A stretch of 64,000 bases of DNA from Paraburkholderia oxyphila NBRC 105797 (GTDB lineage Bacteria; Pseudomonadota; Gammaproteobacteria; Burkholderiales; Burkholderiaceae): the NCBI RefSeq assembly GCF_000685075.1, contig NZ_BAYD01000012.1, positions 1-64,000 of the forward strand. The letters are read 5' to 3'. Below are positions 1 to 8,457 of this stretch, piece after piece. Position 1 is the stretch's first letter; every line of letters starts with the position of its first letter. The notes beneath the pieces are model-generated. The model searched no databases. It saw only the letters and a program-made list of their open reading frames with translations, and was not told where the DNA came from. The translations under genes and the position numbers were made by a program.

Positions 1-36
1 AAAAGTAGGTGCCGCCCCGCACAGGGGCAACGCTTG
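1..36. repeat. Possible dispersed Burkholderiaceae repeat (partial at window edge)
   Basis: The first bases contain GTAGGTGCCGCCCCGCACAG followed by GGGCAACGC. From memory, very similar strings occur between genes in many Paraburkholderia genomes, where short frames through them read KVGAAPHRGNA or SRCRPAQG. The left end is cut by the window. The rest of positions 37-100 holds no recognisable gene; a short GGAGT/ACTCC hairpin lies near 74-95. The repeat call rests on recall only. Confidence 0.3.
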
Positions 37-100
37 CGGCCCGCCGCGAAAACAAGTTAAGGCCAACGCACTTGGAGTAAAAAAGAACTCCAGCCTGGCA

Positions 101-3100
101 TCAGGCACTTCTCTCGGTCGCCATATCGCCGAGCAACGCCTTCGCTTGCTGCAAGTCCACCGTATCCGCGCCTTCGGAGAAGGCCTCATACAAGCGGCTC
201 AGCATGAGGCCGGCCTCGCCCGTCTTACGCTGTGCACGCCACAGCCGTGCCAGACTCAACCCGGCTCGCAACTGCAGCGACATCGCCCGCTGCCCGGCCG
301 CAATGGCGAGCGCTTTCTGAAAACAGGCTTCGGCCTGTAGCGATTCCTGCTCATCGCACGTTCGATCGCCCGCGCGCTCGAGGAGGAGTTCTCCCCTGAT
401 CCGATGCAATTCCGCTTCGTGGAAATGCTCTCCCGTTTGGTCAACAATGGCCAGCGCTTCGGCCAGCGTATCGAGTCCCTCGCGCTCACGTCCATTGCGC
501 CCGCACGCCGAGGCAAGCAGCCCCAGAAAATAGGAATGCGAAAGCTTCGCACCGGTCGCGAGGTACGCCGCGAGCCCTTGCTTCATCTGTTCGATGCCGC
601 CATCCAGGTTGCCCTGCTCGGCGAGCGACGAGCCGTGCAGGATCGTCGCCCAGGCCAGGTAGTACGGAAAGCCCTGTTCGTCCGATAGCGTGATGGCCGC
701 TTCGGTGAATTCCTGTGCCTGCCGGGGTTCCTGCCGGATCAGATGCAGCATGGCCGCGGAGACCAGCGCGAACGCGAGACCGAACGGCTGGGCAATCTTG
801 CGGGCGAGCGTGAGGGCTTGCCGGCTTCGCTCGCTGGCTTGATCGGGAAAGCCCAGATACCACTGGGTCCACGAAGCAATGCTCAAGGTGCGCACACCGG
901 GATCCATGCCATAGACATAGGCGTGAGCCTGATGCCGCTCCTGCACGTACAGCGCGCGCATCTTTTCCTGGTGCTCGCGTGCGGTAACGAAATCGCCCTG
1001 GAAGAACGAGCTCGACCCCAACGCACTATGCGCTTCGACCAGAAAATCCGGATCGTGCGCATTGGACGCGACCCGCAACAACCGTTCACCGAGCTCCTGT
1101 GCCGTGGCGTAATCGGCACGCAACGAATAGTAAGTGCGCAGGCCAAATCGTGCGGGAAAGAGCTGCGAGCAATCGCCAATCTGTTCGCATAGCGCCATCG
1201 CGCGCGTATACGTGGCTTCGACTTCCGGCGCGGCGTAGCCCCGGGCCGCCATCAGCGCGGGACCGATAGAGAGCCGCAGCGCCAGTTCCTGGCGCGCGCG
1301 GCCGGGTGTGTCGGGCAAGCGTTCGAGCAGCGCGAGCGCCGTCTGGAAGTGCCGCATCGCATCGAGGCCGGCCGAGCGCTCGACGGCCTGCTGGCCCGCG
1401 CGGTGCAGGTATTCCACGGCTTTCTGCGCATTGCTGCTGAGACTGTAGTGGTGCGCCAGCTCGCTGCAATACTCGTTGAGCCGGCCGGCATAGAGCGCCT
1501 CGATCGCCTGTGCCGTGCGCTCGTGCAACAGACTGCGTTGCTCGGAGAGCAGCGAGCTGGCGGCGACCTCCTGCGTCAGCGCATGCTTGAAGGTGTATTC
1601 GATTTCCGGGAAGGCTGGCCGCTCGTAGATGAATTCCGCTACTTGCAGACGCGAGAGCAGATGGCGCAACTCGTCTTCCGTTTGCTCGACCACCTGCCGG
1701 ATCAAACTCCACGGAAACTCCTTGCCGACAATCGCGAGATGTTGCAGCAACGTCTTCTCGGCAACGGGCAGCCGGTCCATCCGCGAGGCCAGCACGCCAT
1801 GCACCGTGGTGGGAATGTGCAGCTCGGCGGGCGTCTTCGCAATCCGGTACTGGCCGGGCGCGCCAAGCAGCGCGCCTTCCTCGACGAGCGTCTGGACCAC
1901 TTCCTCCATGAAGAAGGGGTTGCCCTCGGTCTTTTCGAGGATGCGCTCCTTCAGCGGCATGAGGCCGGGGTCGTCCCCCAGCAGCGCGCTGAGCAGGCTT
2001 TGCGCTTCGGCCGGCCCGAGGGCGTCGAGCCGCATCTGGCGGTAGTTGTCCTTGTCGCTCCAGCCCGGGCGGTAGTCGGGCCGGAAGTTCAGCAGCAGGA
2101 TGATCCGCTCGCTGGCCACGTGCTCGATCAGGAATGCCAGGAATGCCTCGGTCTCGCTGTCGAGCCATTGCAGATCCTCGAACAGCAGTTGAACCGGCTG
2201 GTTCAGGCTCTCGCGCTCGATCAGCCGCTTGATCGCGTCGAAGGTCCGCTCGCGCCGGATGCGGGCGTCCATGGTCGCGACCGCCGAATCCGGCTCGCCG
2301 GCGCCCAGCAGATACAGCACATAGGGCAGCAGATCTTCGAGACCGCGCTCGAGCGTCAAAACGCGTCCGGTGACTTTCTCGCGGGAGCGCCGCTCGTCGT
2401 CCTGAGCCGTGATCTGGAAGTAGTTCCTCAAGAGCTCGATGAGGGGCAAATACGGAAACGCCTTGCCATGCGAAACCGAGAACGTCTCGAGGATCAGGCA
2501 GCCGCGCTGCGAGCGCTCCTTGAACTCATGGAACAGACGCGACTTCCCGACTCCCGCTTCGCCCACCACGCCGACGATTTGCCCGTGCCCGGCCGTCGTC
2601 AGGGCGAGCGCGCCGTGCAAGCGCTCCAGTTCCGTTTCGCGGCCCACGAACCGGGCCAGCCCGCGATGTGCCGCCACTTGCAGGCGTGTGCGCAATGCGC
2701 CAAGACCGGTCAGCTCGAAGACTTCCAGCGGCTCCTGAATGCCCTTGATCTGGGTGGCGCCCAGCGCCTTGAACTCGAAATAACCGGTGGTGAGCCGGTA
2801 TGTCGATTCGCTGACGAGCACGGAGGAAAGCGCGGCGATCGTCTGCATGCGCGAGGCAATGTGGATCGTATGGCCGACCGGATCGTAGTCGGTGCGCAGG
2901 TCGTCCTTGCGGATCGAGCGCACCACCACCTCGCCGGTGTGGACGCCCACGCGAATCTGCAGAGGAATACCCTCCTGCAGACGGATGCGGTCGGCATGCC
3001 GGCGCATCGTCTCCTGCATGCGCAGCGCCGCATACAGCGCCCGCTGCGGGTGATCTTCGTGCGCGATCGGCGCGCCGAAGAGGGCGAGAATGCCGTCGCC

Positions 3101-3565
3101 CAGCGACTTCGCGACGAAGCCCTCGTAATGATGGACGGCCTCCATCATGAGCGCGATGACCGGCGCGATCAGACGATGGGCATCTTCGGGATCCCGTTCG
3201 TGGATCAATGCAGTCGATCCGGCCATGTCGGCAAAAAGGGCCGTGATCGTCTTGCGTTCGACCGCCGTGCCTTGCTGCGCTTCGATCGCGGCCTGCTCGG
3301 CGAGAATGCGTTGGGCCAGATGGGGCGGCGTGTAATGAATGGGGGCGGCGGGGGATGCATGACCGGCGTCGCCAAGGGGCGCGCCACCCGAGGATGCGTC
3401 ACTTGAGGGCGCGCCGCTAGCGGGTGCGCCGCATGCATTGCAAAAGCGCGCGCTCGCGCTCAGCTCATGGCCGCACCGCGAGCACAGCCGCGCGAGCCGC
3501 ATTCCGCATTGCTCGCAGAAGTGGGCCCCGGCGGCATTTTCGAAACCGCAGTCTGCGCAGCGCAT
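101..3565 (-). CDS. Adenylate/guanylate cyclase with zinc ribbons, AAA-type ATPase and TPR region
   Basis: About 1154 residues. The N-terminus carries four CxxC pairs (residues 3/6, 17/20, 28/31, 42/45), a double zinc ribbon. A class III nucleotide cyclase domain follows at about 100-290, with the metal-binding segments FADMAGST and LGDGILALFG and the GVHTGEVVV strand. Next comes an ATPase module with Walker A GEAGVGKSR and Walker B-like LLFEDLQWLD, and the C-terminal half is helical TPR-like repeats. This is the known architecture of large bacterial cyclase/ATPase/TPR regulators; the product could be cAMP or cGMP and the stimulus is unknown. No signal peptide or membrane segment is visible, so it should be cytosolic. 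I prefer the ATG at 3565 because AGAGG lies 5 bases upstream; an in-frame ATG at 3589 is the alternative. It stands alone. Confidence 0.9.
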   Translation of the reverse strand: MRCADCGFENAAGAHFCEQCGMRLARLCSRCGHELSASARFCNACGAPASGAPSSDASSGGAPLGDAGHASPAAPIHYTPPHLAQRILAEQAAIEAQQGTAVERKTITALFADMAGSTALIHERDPEDAHRLIAPVIALMMEAVHHYEGFVAKSLGDGILALFGAPIAHEDHPQRALYAALRMQETMRRHADRIRLQEGIPLQIRVGVHTGEVVVRSIRKDDLRTDYDPVGHTIHIASRMQTIAALSSVLVSESTYRLTTGYFEFKALGATQIKGIQEPLEVFELTGLGALRTRLQVAAHRGLARFVGRETELERLHGALALTTAGHGQIVGVVGEAGVGKSRLFHEFKERSQRGCLILETFSVSHGKAFPYLPLIELLRNYFQITAQDDERRSREKVTGRVLTLERGLEDLLPYVLYLLGAGEPDSAVATMDARIRRERTFDAIKRLIERESLNQPVQLLFEDLQWLDSETEAFLAFLIEHVASERIILLLNFRPDYRPGWSDKDNYRQMRLDALGPAEAQSLLSALLGDDPGLMPLKERILEKTEGNPFFMEEVVQTLVEEGALLGAPGQYRIAKTPAELHIPTTVHGVLASRMDRLPVAEKTLLQHLAIVGKEFPWSLIRQVVEQTEDELRHLLSRLQVAEFIYERPAFPEIEYTFKHALTQEVAASSLLSEQRSLLHERTAQAIEALYAGRLNEYCSELAHHYSLSSNAQKAVEYLHRAGQQAVERSAGLDAMRHFQTALALLERLPDTPGRARQELALRLSIGPALMAARGYAAPEVEATYTRAMALCEQIGDCSQLFPARFGLRTYYSLRADYATAQELGERLLRVASNAHDPDFLVEAHSALGSSSFFQGDFVTAREHQEKMRALYVQERHQAHAYVYGMDPGVRTLSIASWTQWYLGFPDQASERSRQALTLARKIAQPFGLAFALVSAAMLHLIRQEPRQAQEFTEAAITLSDEQGFPYYLAWATILHGSSLAEQGNLDGGIEQMKQGLAAYLATGAKLSHSYFLGLLASACGRNGREREGLDTLAEALAIVDQTGEHFHEAELHRIRGELLLERAGDRTCDEQESLQAEACFQKALAIAAGQRAMSLQLRAGLSLARLWRAQRKTGEAGLMLSRLYEAFSEGADTVDLQQAKALLGDMATERSA

Positions 3566-3631
3566 ATCGCCTCTCGCTTTCGCCTGCATCTCACTGATTA
3601 GACGCCGAATCCATCAGCGCATCAAGGCGGA

Positions 3632-3841
3632 TTACCCGCCGGCATGGCCTGGCGGTTTCCAGCCCTTTTGCGCCTCGGCGCTCCAGTGCGCCGGCGTGAG
3701 CCTCGCGATGAAGAACTCGGCCAGCGCGCTCGCTTTTGCGGGGCGTGCCCGGGCAGTGGGGGTGACGAAATACAGACCGCCTTCGCGCAGGCGCCAATCC
3801 GTCAAAAGCGGTTCTAGCTGTCTATACGGGCCTCGATGTGA
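3632..3841 (-). pseudogene. LysR-family regulator remnant (C-terminal end only)
   Basis: Read on the minus strand, the stretch ending in the stop at 3632-3634 gives LEPLLTDWRLREGGLYFVTP and then ARARPAKASALAEFFIARL. This matches the usual LysR ending (a tryptophan or proline, then a Y-x-x-xPxxRxxxxKxxAFxDFL pattern). The frame is closed by a stop at 3842-3844, so only about 65 codons survive and there is no start codon. The piece is the tail of a regulator whose front was deleted. It abuts a second remnant on the other strand, marking the edge of an accessory pocket. Confidence 0.6.
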
Positions 3842-3903
3842 TCATCGTTCGCGACGGGAAGATTGCCGCGCTCCATGTCTTCCTGAATTCCATCCCGTCG
3901 TGA
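3826..3903 (+). pseudogene. SnoaL/NTF2-like protein remnant (C-terminal end only)
   Basis: The plus frame ending at the TGA at 3901 reads DVIIVRDGKIAALHVFLNS and then IPS. That is the typical last strand of nuclear-transport-factor-2/SnoaL-like proteins, in which a VVxxGKIxxLYVFLD pattern closes the cone-shaped fold. No upstream frame continues the family, and the fragment overlaps the LysR remnant at its left edge. It is a broken gene, not an expressed protein. The family call is from the pattern alone and the segment is short. Confidence 0.5.
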
Positions 3904-4175
3904 TTTTCGGATTATCCCTGAGGGGTAAGGATGCAATAAAACATCTATGCATATGCGTGAAGCATGATGCGCCGGGTATTGCGGAAATTCCGCTTTATCT
4001 GTCACGTCAGACCATTGTGTGCTCTTGTACTTCGGCGTAGTGTGTGTTGAGAATCGTGTCGATTGCGCGGCACATTCCTGGCATGGTTATCAATCATGCT
4101 AATTCAAGCGCTCTTGTGTCGCCGGAATGGTGGATTGTTTGCCGGCGTGAAATCGTATTCATGGAGAATGAAATC

Positions 4176-4736
4176 ATGGGAACGACCAAGTACGCAACGG
4201 GTACGCCGAAGATGTATTTGAAGAACGTGGGCGGAGCGCCAGGTTCTGAATTTCCCCTCAATCAGGATTCGGATAATTCGGTAGTGCAACCCGGATTGGT
4301 CAATGCAGCAGGTTTCACCCTCGGCACCATGCTGAGCAAATTGACGGTGGTCAGGGCACTGGATTATGACCACGAGAACGGTGAACACTCGCATTGGGAA
4401 ACCTATTTTTCGACTTCGGCTAATATTTCCGTTAAGGTCGATCTCCTGCAGAGCTATTATCGAGTACTTTATTCGGCTATCAGGCCAGGAAATGCGTACG
4501 CAGATGATTACACGCTTGATCCAGAAAAGAGCTTGGGGGAAGTGCTCAAGGCGGCAGTTGATGTAGCCAAGGATAAGGGAAAATGGAATGGCGACGTCGA
4601 GGATGGCTACAATTGCCAAATCTTTGTGATTAAACTCATGAAGCGGTTAGGTATGAAGGAAGACGCCGTTGGGTATAAGGAAAAGCGCATCCGGGCGCGC
4701 ATAGATCGAATGAAAAGATACATGGAGGCGCATTAA
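4176..4736 (+). CDS. Orphan 186-residue protein with an LRAT/permuted NlpC-P60-like HW...NC pattern
   Basis: The family is not one I can name. Two features stand out: HSHWETYF (His71, His73, Trp74) and YNCQIFVIKLMKRLG (Asn146, Cys147, Gln148). In LRAT/HRASLS and other circularly permuted NlpC/P60 enzymes, an HW-x-x-Y strand and a later N-C-x-x-F helix carry the catalytic His and Cys, in this order. I infer a possible papain-fold hydrolase or acyltransferase; a structural protein remains possible. There is no signal peptide or membrane segment. The ATG at 4176 is preferred over 4161 because GGAG sits 9 bases upstream. Base composition is clearly lower in GC than the neighbours, and the gene lies beside two gene remnants, so it was probably acquired. 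No partner immunity gene is visible. Confidence 0.6.
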   Translation: MGTTKYATGTPKMYLKNVGGAPGSEFPLNQDSDNSVVQPGLVNAAGFTLGTMLSKLTVVRALDYDHENGEHSHWETYFSTSANISVKVDLLQSYYRVLYSAIRPGNAYADDYTLDPEKSLGEVLKAAVDVAKDKGKWNGDVEDGYNCQIFVIKLMKRLGMKEDAVGYKEKRIRARIDRMKRYMEAH

Positions 4737-5363
4737 TAAAGCGAGACTCGCTGACGGCGGCGGGGAGCCTTGAATCGTTCGCGTGAAAATTCTTCTGCGT
4801 GCATCCCGGTCTTCGACTGCGGGACGTTGAGGAGCGGTTGGCCCGACACGGTGTCGTAGCCGCATACGGAAGGGCTGTTGCGAACCTGTCATGCCGTCGC
4901 GCTGAAGACGTTTGGAAACTGGGGTATTGTGTCAAACCGGAACAAATACCGTGCTTATTAGTTCGGATATCGAAATATAAGAGGTGTGGCGGACATAACT
5001 CGACCGCCCCAGAGACGGCCGTGACGAGTGAGCGAGCGGGAACTTCAGTCCATCGCGACTAGCGCCATCACGCCGTCACGCTGAGATGGCGCCGGTTCGC
5101 TCGGGGTATCTCCCAATGCCCCGCATTCCACGATAGACCTCGCTGAATCCCCCGATCTTACGGGCTTGATGACTAAAGCGCATCAGGTCGTGCATAGATA
5201 TCGTTTGATGCCGGTCTATTGGCTGCCGACAATCTCCTTGCATCTTCGCCGCACGTGGCCCAGGCGCCGCGTGTCGAGGCGGGGGATGAATATCGCGCGC
5301 TGGAGCCCGCTGCGGTTGACGAGGTGCGCGATGTGCCGATCACCGATATCAAAGGAACGCTCA
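4737..5363. other. 627-bp non-coding stretch with a possible transposase scrap
   Basis: No convincing gene. Frames cover parts of it on both strands but none shows a family pattern, apart from the short IS6-like segment listed separately at 4811-4867. A plus-strand frame of about 50 codons ending near 5360 reads like protein (DEYRALEPAAVDEVRDVPIT) but has no start signal I trust and runs into the next gene's ribosome-binding site. Confidence 0.5.
4811..4867 (+). pseudogene. Possible IS6-family transposase scrap
   Basis: One plus-strand frame reads LRDVEERLARHGVV. This resembles the helix-turn-helix start of IS6/IS240-type transposases, which usually show a (Y/L)RDVEELLAERGV pattern followed by a tyrosine or histidine and a T-x-x-R-W segment. 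The later part of the pattern is lost and no terminal inverted repeats are visible. It may be a leftover of an element that brought in the neighbouring low-GC gene; chance similarity cannot be excluded on 14 residues. Confidence 0.3.
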
Positions 5364-6515
5364 ATGGTTGCCCGCTTTCGCACTTCCTGTCGTCCTGCAT
5401 GGGTTGCTGTTTCTCTGCTGCTGGCGGCCGGGTCCGTCCACGCTCAGCAGGTCGAAGTGAAGATTGGCGTTGCCAGCCCGCTCACGGGTGGTGGCGCCGC
5501 TTACGGCAAGGACATCGAAAACGGCGTGCGCATGGCAGTCGATGAGGCGAATGCCAGCCATCCGACCATCGCCGGCAAGACAGTCAAGTTCGTCGTCGAT
5601 TCCCAGGACGACCAGAGCGATCCGCGCGTCAGCGTGCAGGTGGCCCAACGTCTCGTCGACGATCACGTCGCGGTCGTCGTGGGTCACTTCAATTCCGGCA
5701 CGACGCTGCCGGCTTCGCAGATCTACGCGAAAGCGGGCATTCCGATGATTACTCCGTCGGCAACGAACCCGGCTATCACGCAGGCCGGTTTCGGCACCGT
5801 CTACCGGGTGATCGCCACGGACTCGCAGAACGCCGGCAACGCAGGCGCGTACGCCGCGACGGTCAGCAAGGCGAAGCGCATCGCCATCATCGACGACCGC
5901 ACGGCATTCGGCCAGGGCGAGGCCGACGAATTCGAGAAGGCCGTCAAGGCAAATGGCGGCACGATCGTCGACCGCGAGTTCACCAACGACAAGGCAGTCG
6001 ACTTCTCGGCTCAGCTAACCGCCATCAAGGGCCACAATCCCGACCTCGTCTTCTTCGGCGGTCTCGATACGCAGGCGGCCATGCTGGTCAAGCGCATGCG
6101 CCAGCTCGGCATCAAGGCCCAGTTTCTCGCGGGCGGCGGCGTGAAGGACGCGAACTTCATCAAGATCGCCGGCGATGCGGCGAACGGCGCCTCGGTCTGG
6201 GAGTACGGCCAGCCGCTGGGCGCGTTGCCCAAGGGGAAGGATTTCGAGGTGAAGTTCAAGCAGAAATACGGCGTGGACATGCTGGCATACGCGCCGTTTG
6301 CCTACGATGCGGCATGGGTAGCCATCAAGGCGATGCAGACGGCCAACTCCGTGAACCCGGCGCAGTTCAATGCCGCGCTGAAGTCGACGGACTACCAGGG
6401 TATTACGGGCCGGATTGCCTTCACCCAGACCGGCGACCTCAAGAGCCCGAGCTCGACGATGTACCAGGTGAAGGACGTGGCCTGGGTGCCGGTGACGACG
6501 AAGACGACGGACTGA
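5364..6515 (+). CDS. Branched-chain amino-acid-type ABC transporter substrate-binding protein
   Basis: A 383-residue periplasmic binding protein of the LivK/Leu-Ile-Val family. It begins with a Sec signal peptide ending AAGSVHAQQ, then VEVKIGVASPLTGGGAAYGK, the standard opening of the type I fold. FFGGLDTQAAMLVKRMRQLG and the closing region also fit the family. The ATG at 5364 is chosen because the signal peptide starts there and AAAGGAA lies just upstream; the open frame runs further back but that part is not protein-like. No permease or ATPase genes accompany it, so it is an orphan that must use a transporter encoded elsewhere or act as a sensor. The ligand cannot be read from sequence; lysine or a related compound is a guess from the neighbours. 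Confidence 0.9.
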   Translation: MVARFRTSCRPAWVAVSLLLAAGSVHAQQVEVKIGVASPLTGGGAAYGKDIENGVRMAVDEANASHPTIAGKTVKFVVDSQDDQSDPRVSVQVAQRLVDDHVAVVVGHFNSGTTLPASQIYAKAGIPMITPSATNPAITQAGFGTVYRVIATDSQNAGNAGAYAATVSKAKRIAIIDDRTAFGQGEADEFEKAVKANGGTIVDREFTNDKAVDFSAQLTAIKGHNPDLVFFGGLDTQAAMLVKRMRQLGIKAQFLAGGGVKDANFIKIAGDAANGASVWEYGQPLGALPKGKDFEVKFKQKYGVDMLAYAPFAYDAAWVAIKAMQTANSVNPAQFNAALKSTDYQGITGRIAFTQTGDLKSPSSTMYQVKDVAWVPVTTKTTD

Positions 6516-6613
6516 GCGCGCGCGGAAATCCAGGGCGTGCCCGCCAGCGTGGCGGACGCTCCGGCGCGAGCGGTGCCATTGACCCTGCTGCCGGCGACTT
6601 CGAGGCATGATTG

Positions 6614-6627
6614 TTTCCGATGCGAAA
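6614..6627. promoter_or_regulatory. Palindromic operator candidate, distal site of the aldehyde dehydrogenase promoter
   Basis: TTTCCGATGCGAAA. Its reverse complement, TTTCGCATCGGAAA, is identical base for base to the site at 31797-31810 near the IclR/MFS pair, and differs at one base from that at 26013-26026 upstream of a porin. It lies about 105 bp upstream of the proposed promoter at 6733-6761. Confidence 0.5.
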
Positions 6628-6732
6628 TTTTCGTGCCGGGCCGGAAGCGGGGCGCGCCGCCGCGCAGCGGGCGCCGCGAGATTTGCTGACGAGCGGCGTT
6701 CCTGGCCAGCGCAGCGTGCTGTATTGACACCG

Positions 6733-6761
6733 TTGCCCGTGCCCGGCTCTGCGTGTATAGT
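6733..6761 (+). promoter_or_regulatory. Putative sigma-70 promoter of the aldehyde dehydrogenase operon
   Basis: TTGCCC at 6733-6738 and TATAGT at 6756-6761 are separated by 17 bases. A perfect TTGACA at 6724-6729 is nearby, but its spacing (26) is too long for the same -10. The second palindrome (6779-6792) lies just downstream, a position expected for a repressor. Confidence 0.45.
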
Positions 6762-6778
6762 TTCCTAAAGTATCAATA

Positions 6779-6792
6779 TTTCCTATCGGAAA
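6779..6792. promoter_or_regulatory. Palindromic operator candidate, proximal site
   Basis: TTTCCTATCGGAAA, an imperfect palindrome related to the site at 6614. It sits downstream of the -10 box and 18 bases before the GTG start of the aldehyde dehydrogenase, where binding should block transcription. A half-site (TTTCCTAAAG) precedes it at 6761-6770. Confidence 0.45.
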
Positions 6793-6810
6793 CATCGACG
6801 AGGTTTCTCC

Positions 6811-8310
6811 GTGAAAGCATCCACCATCCTTTCGGAACTTGGCATTTCCCATCTCGCAGAGGCAGGCGATATCGCGGTTCATTCGCCCATCAATGGCGAA
6901 CTGATTGGCCGCGTGGCGAGCCAGTCCGTCGCCGATGCCGACGCCGCGCTTGCGAAAGCGCACGAGGCTTTCAAGACCTGGCGCAACGTGCCGGCGCCGC
7001 GGCGCGGCGAGCTGGTCCGCGTGCTGGGCAACAAGCTGCGCGAGCGCAAGCATGCGCTGGGCAGCATCATCACCCTCGAGACCGGCAAGATCCTCCAGGA
7101 AGGGCTGGGCGAAGTGCAGGAGATGATCGACATCTGCGACTTCGCGGTGGGGCTCTCGCGTCAGCTCTACGGCCTGACCATCGCGTCGGAGCGTCCGGGC
7201 CACCGCATGGCCGAGACGTGGCATCCGATGGGTGTTTGCACGGTCATCTCGGCGTTCAACTTTCCGGCTGCCGTGTGGTCGTGGAATGCCGCGCTCGCCC
7301 TGGTGTGCGGTAACGCGGTCATCTGGAAGCCTTCGGAGAAGACGCCGCTGACCGCATTGGCCGTCGACAAGATCCTTCAGGATGCGCTCAAGGAATTCGG
7401 CGGCGCGCCGGAAGGGCTCACGAGCCTCGTCAACGGCGGGCGCGATGTGGGCGCGAAGCTGGTGGCCGACCCGCGCTCGAATATCGTGAGCGCCACGGGC
7501 AGCACCGAAATGGGCCGCGCCGTTGGCGTGGAAGTCGCGCGCCGCTTCGGCCGCACGATTCTGGAGCTCGGCGGCAACAACGCCGGCATCGTTTCGGGCA
7601 CGGCCGACATGGAACTGGCGCTGCGCGGCATCCTGTTCTCGGCGGTGGGCACCGCCGGCCAGCGTTGCACGACGCTGCGCCGCCTGTTCGTTCATGAGAG
7701 CGTCTATGACCAGGCTGTGGAACGGTTGAAGACGCTCTACAGCAAGGTTTCGATTGGCAACCCGCTCGAGCAGGGCACGCTGATGGGGCCGCTCATTGAC
7801 GAGCAGTCGTTCAATCGCATGCAAGCCGCGCTCGAGCAGGCAAAGCAGGAAGGCGGCAAGGTCTTTGGCGGCGAACGCCATGGGGTCGCGGGCAACGAAA
7901 AGGGCTTCTATGTGCGCCCGGCCATTGTCGAGATGCCTGCGCAAACGGCGATCGTGCTGACCGAAACGTTCGCGCCGATTCTCTATGTGCTCAAGTACAG
8001 CCGCTTCGAAGACGCCATCGAGGCAAACAATGCCGCGCATCACGGGCTGTCGTCGTGCGTCTTTACGACCGACCTGCGCGAGAGCGAGCGCTTCCTCTCC
8101 GCGTCGGGCAGCGATTGCGGCATCGCCAATGTGAACATCGGCCCGAGCGGCGCGGAAATCGGCGGCGCATTCGGCGGCGAGAAGGAGACCGGCGGCGGCC
8201 GCGAGTCGGGCTCGGATGCGTGGAAGGCCTACATGCGGCGCGCAACGAACACGGTGAACTTCTCGTCTGCGCTGCCGCTCGCGCAAGGCATCGATTTCAA
8301 CATCGACTAA
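6811..8310 (+). CDS. amaB: Aldehyde dehydrogenase, AASADH/piperideine-6-carboxylate type
   Basis: A 499-residue NAD(P)-dependent aldehyde dehydrogenase. Visible landmarks are the Rossmann region HPMGVCTVISAFNFPAAVWS, the cofactor lysine in IWKPSEKTPL, the general-base glutamate in ILELGGNNA and the catalytic cysteine in GTAGQRCTTLRRLF. The GQRCT motif with an ASERPGH segment points to the ALDH7/alpha-aminoadipate semialdehyde group, which in Pseudomonas (AmaB) oxidises piperideine-6-carboxylate to 2-aminoadipate during lysine/pipecolate breakdown. The FAD oxidoreductase that follows supports this. The GTG start at 6811 follows ACGAGG. The substrate is inferred; other omega-semialdehydes are possible. 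Two related palindromes flank the promoter, so control by a repressor is likely. Confidence 0.85.
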   Translation: MKASTILSELGISHLAEAGDIAVHSPINGELIGRVASQSVADADAALAKAHEAFKTWRNVPAPRRGELVRVLGNKLRERKHALGSIITLETGKILQEGLGEVQEMIDICDFAVGLSRQLYGLTIASERPGHRMAETWHPMGVCTVISAFNFPAAVWSWNAALALVCGNAVIWKPSEKTPLTALAVDKILQDALKEFGGAPEGLTSLVNGGRDVGAKLVADPRSNIVSATGSTEMGRAVGVEVARRFGRTILELGGNNAGIVSGTADMELALRGILFSAVGTAGQRCTTLRRLFVHESVYDQAVERLKTLYSKVSIGNPLEQGTLMGPLIDEQSFNRMQAALEQAKQEGGKVFGGERHGVAGNEKGFYVRPAIVEMPAQTAIVLTETFAPILYVLKYSRFEDAIEANNAAHHGLSSCVFTTDLRESERFLSASGSDCGIANVNIGPSGAEIGGAFGGEKETGGGRESGSDAWKAYMRRATNTVNFSSALPLAQGIDFNID

Positions 8311-8457
8311 AAATGAAACTCACTCTGGGCGTGGGGAGACTTTCAGGGGGCCAGGCAGCGCGCGAGCCAATGCAATTTGCAATGGCGCGTGTTTCTGCTT
8401 CGCCGCTGACCGGCTTCCCGCCCAGTGTGTCTGGCTATCTGGAATCTGGAGCAAGTC

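Noticed and set aside
1349..3406. Long open frame on the strand opposite the cyclase gene (685 codons)
   Set aside because: Arginine- and glutamine-rich shadow of a real high-GC gene; no family pattern, no ribosome-binding site.
4680..5200. A near-repeat of about 24 bases (AAGCGCATCCGGGCGCGCATAG at 4682 and a similar string at 5176)
   Set aside because: Several mismatches and no further similarity on either side; too short to call an attachment-site duplication.
5219..5545. Protein-like plus-strand frame overlapping the start of the solute-binding protein gene
   Set aside because: No start signal, runs into the binding-protein signal peptide in another frame, no recognisable family.
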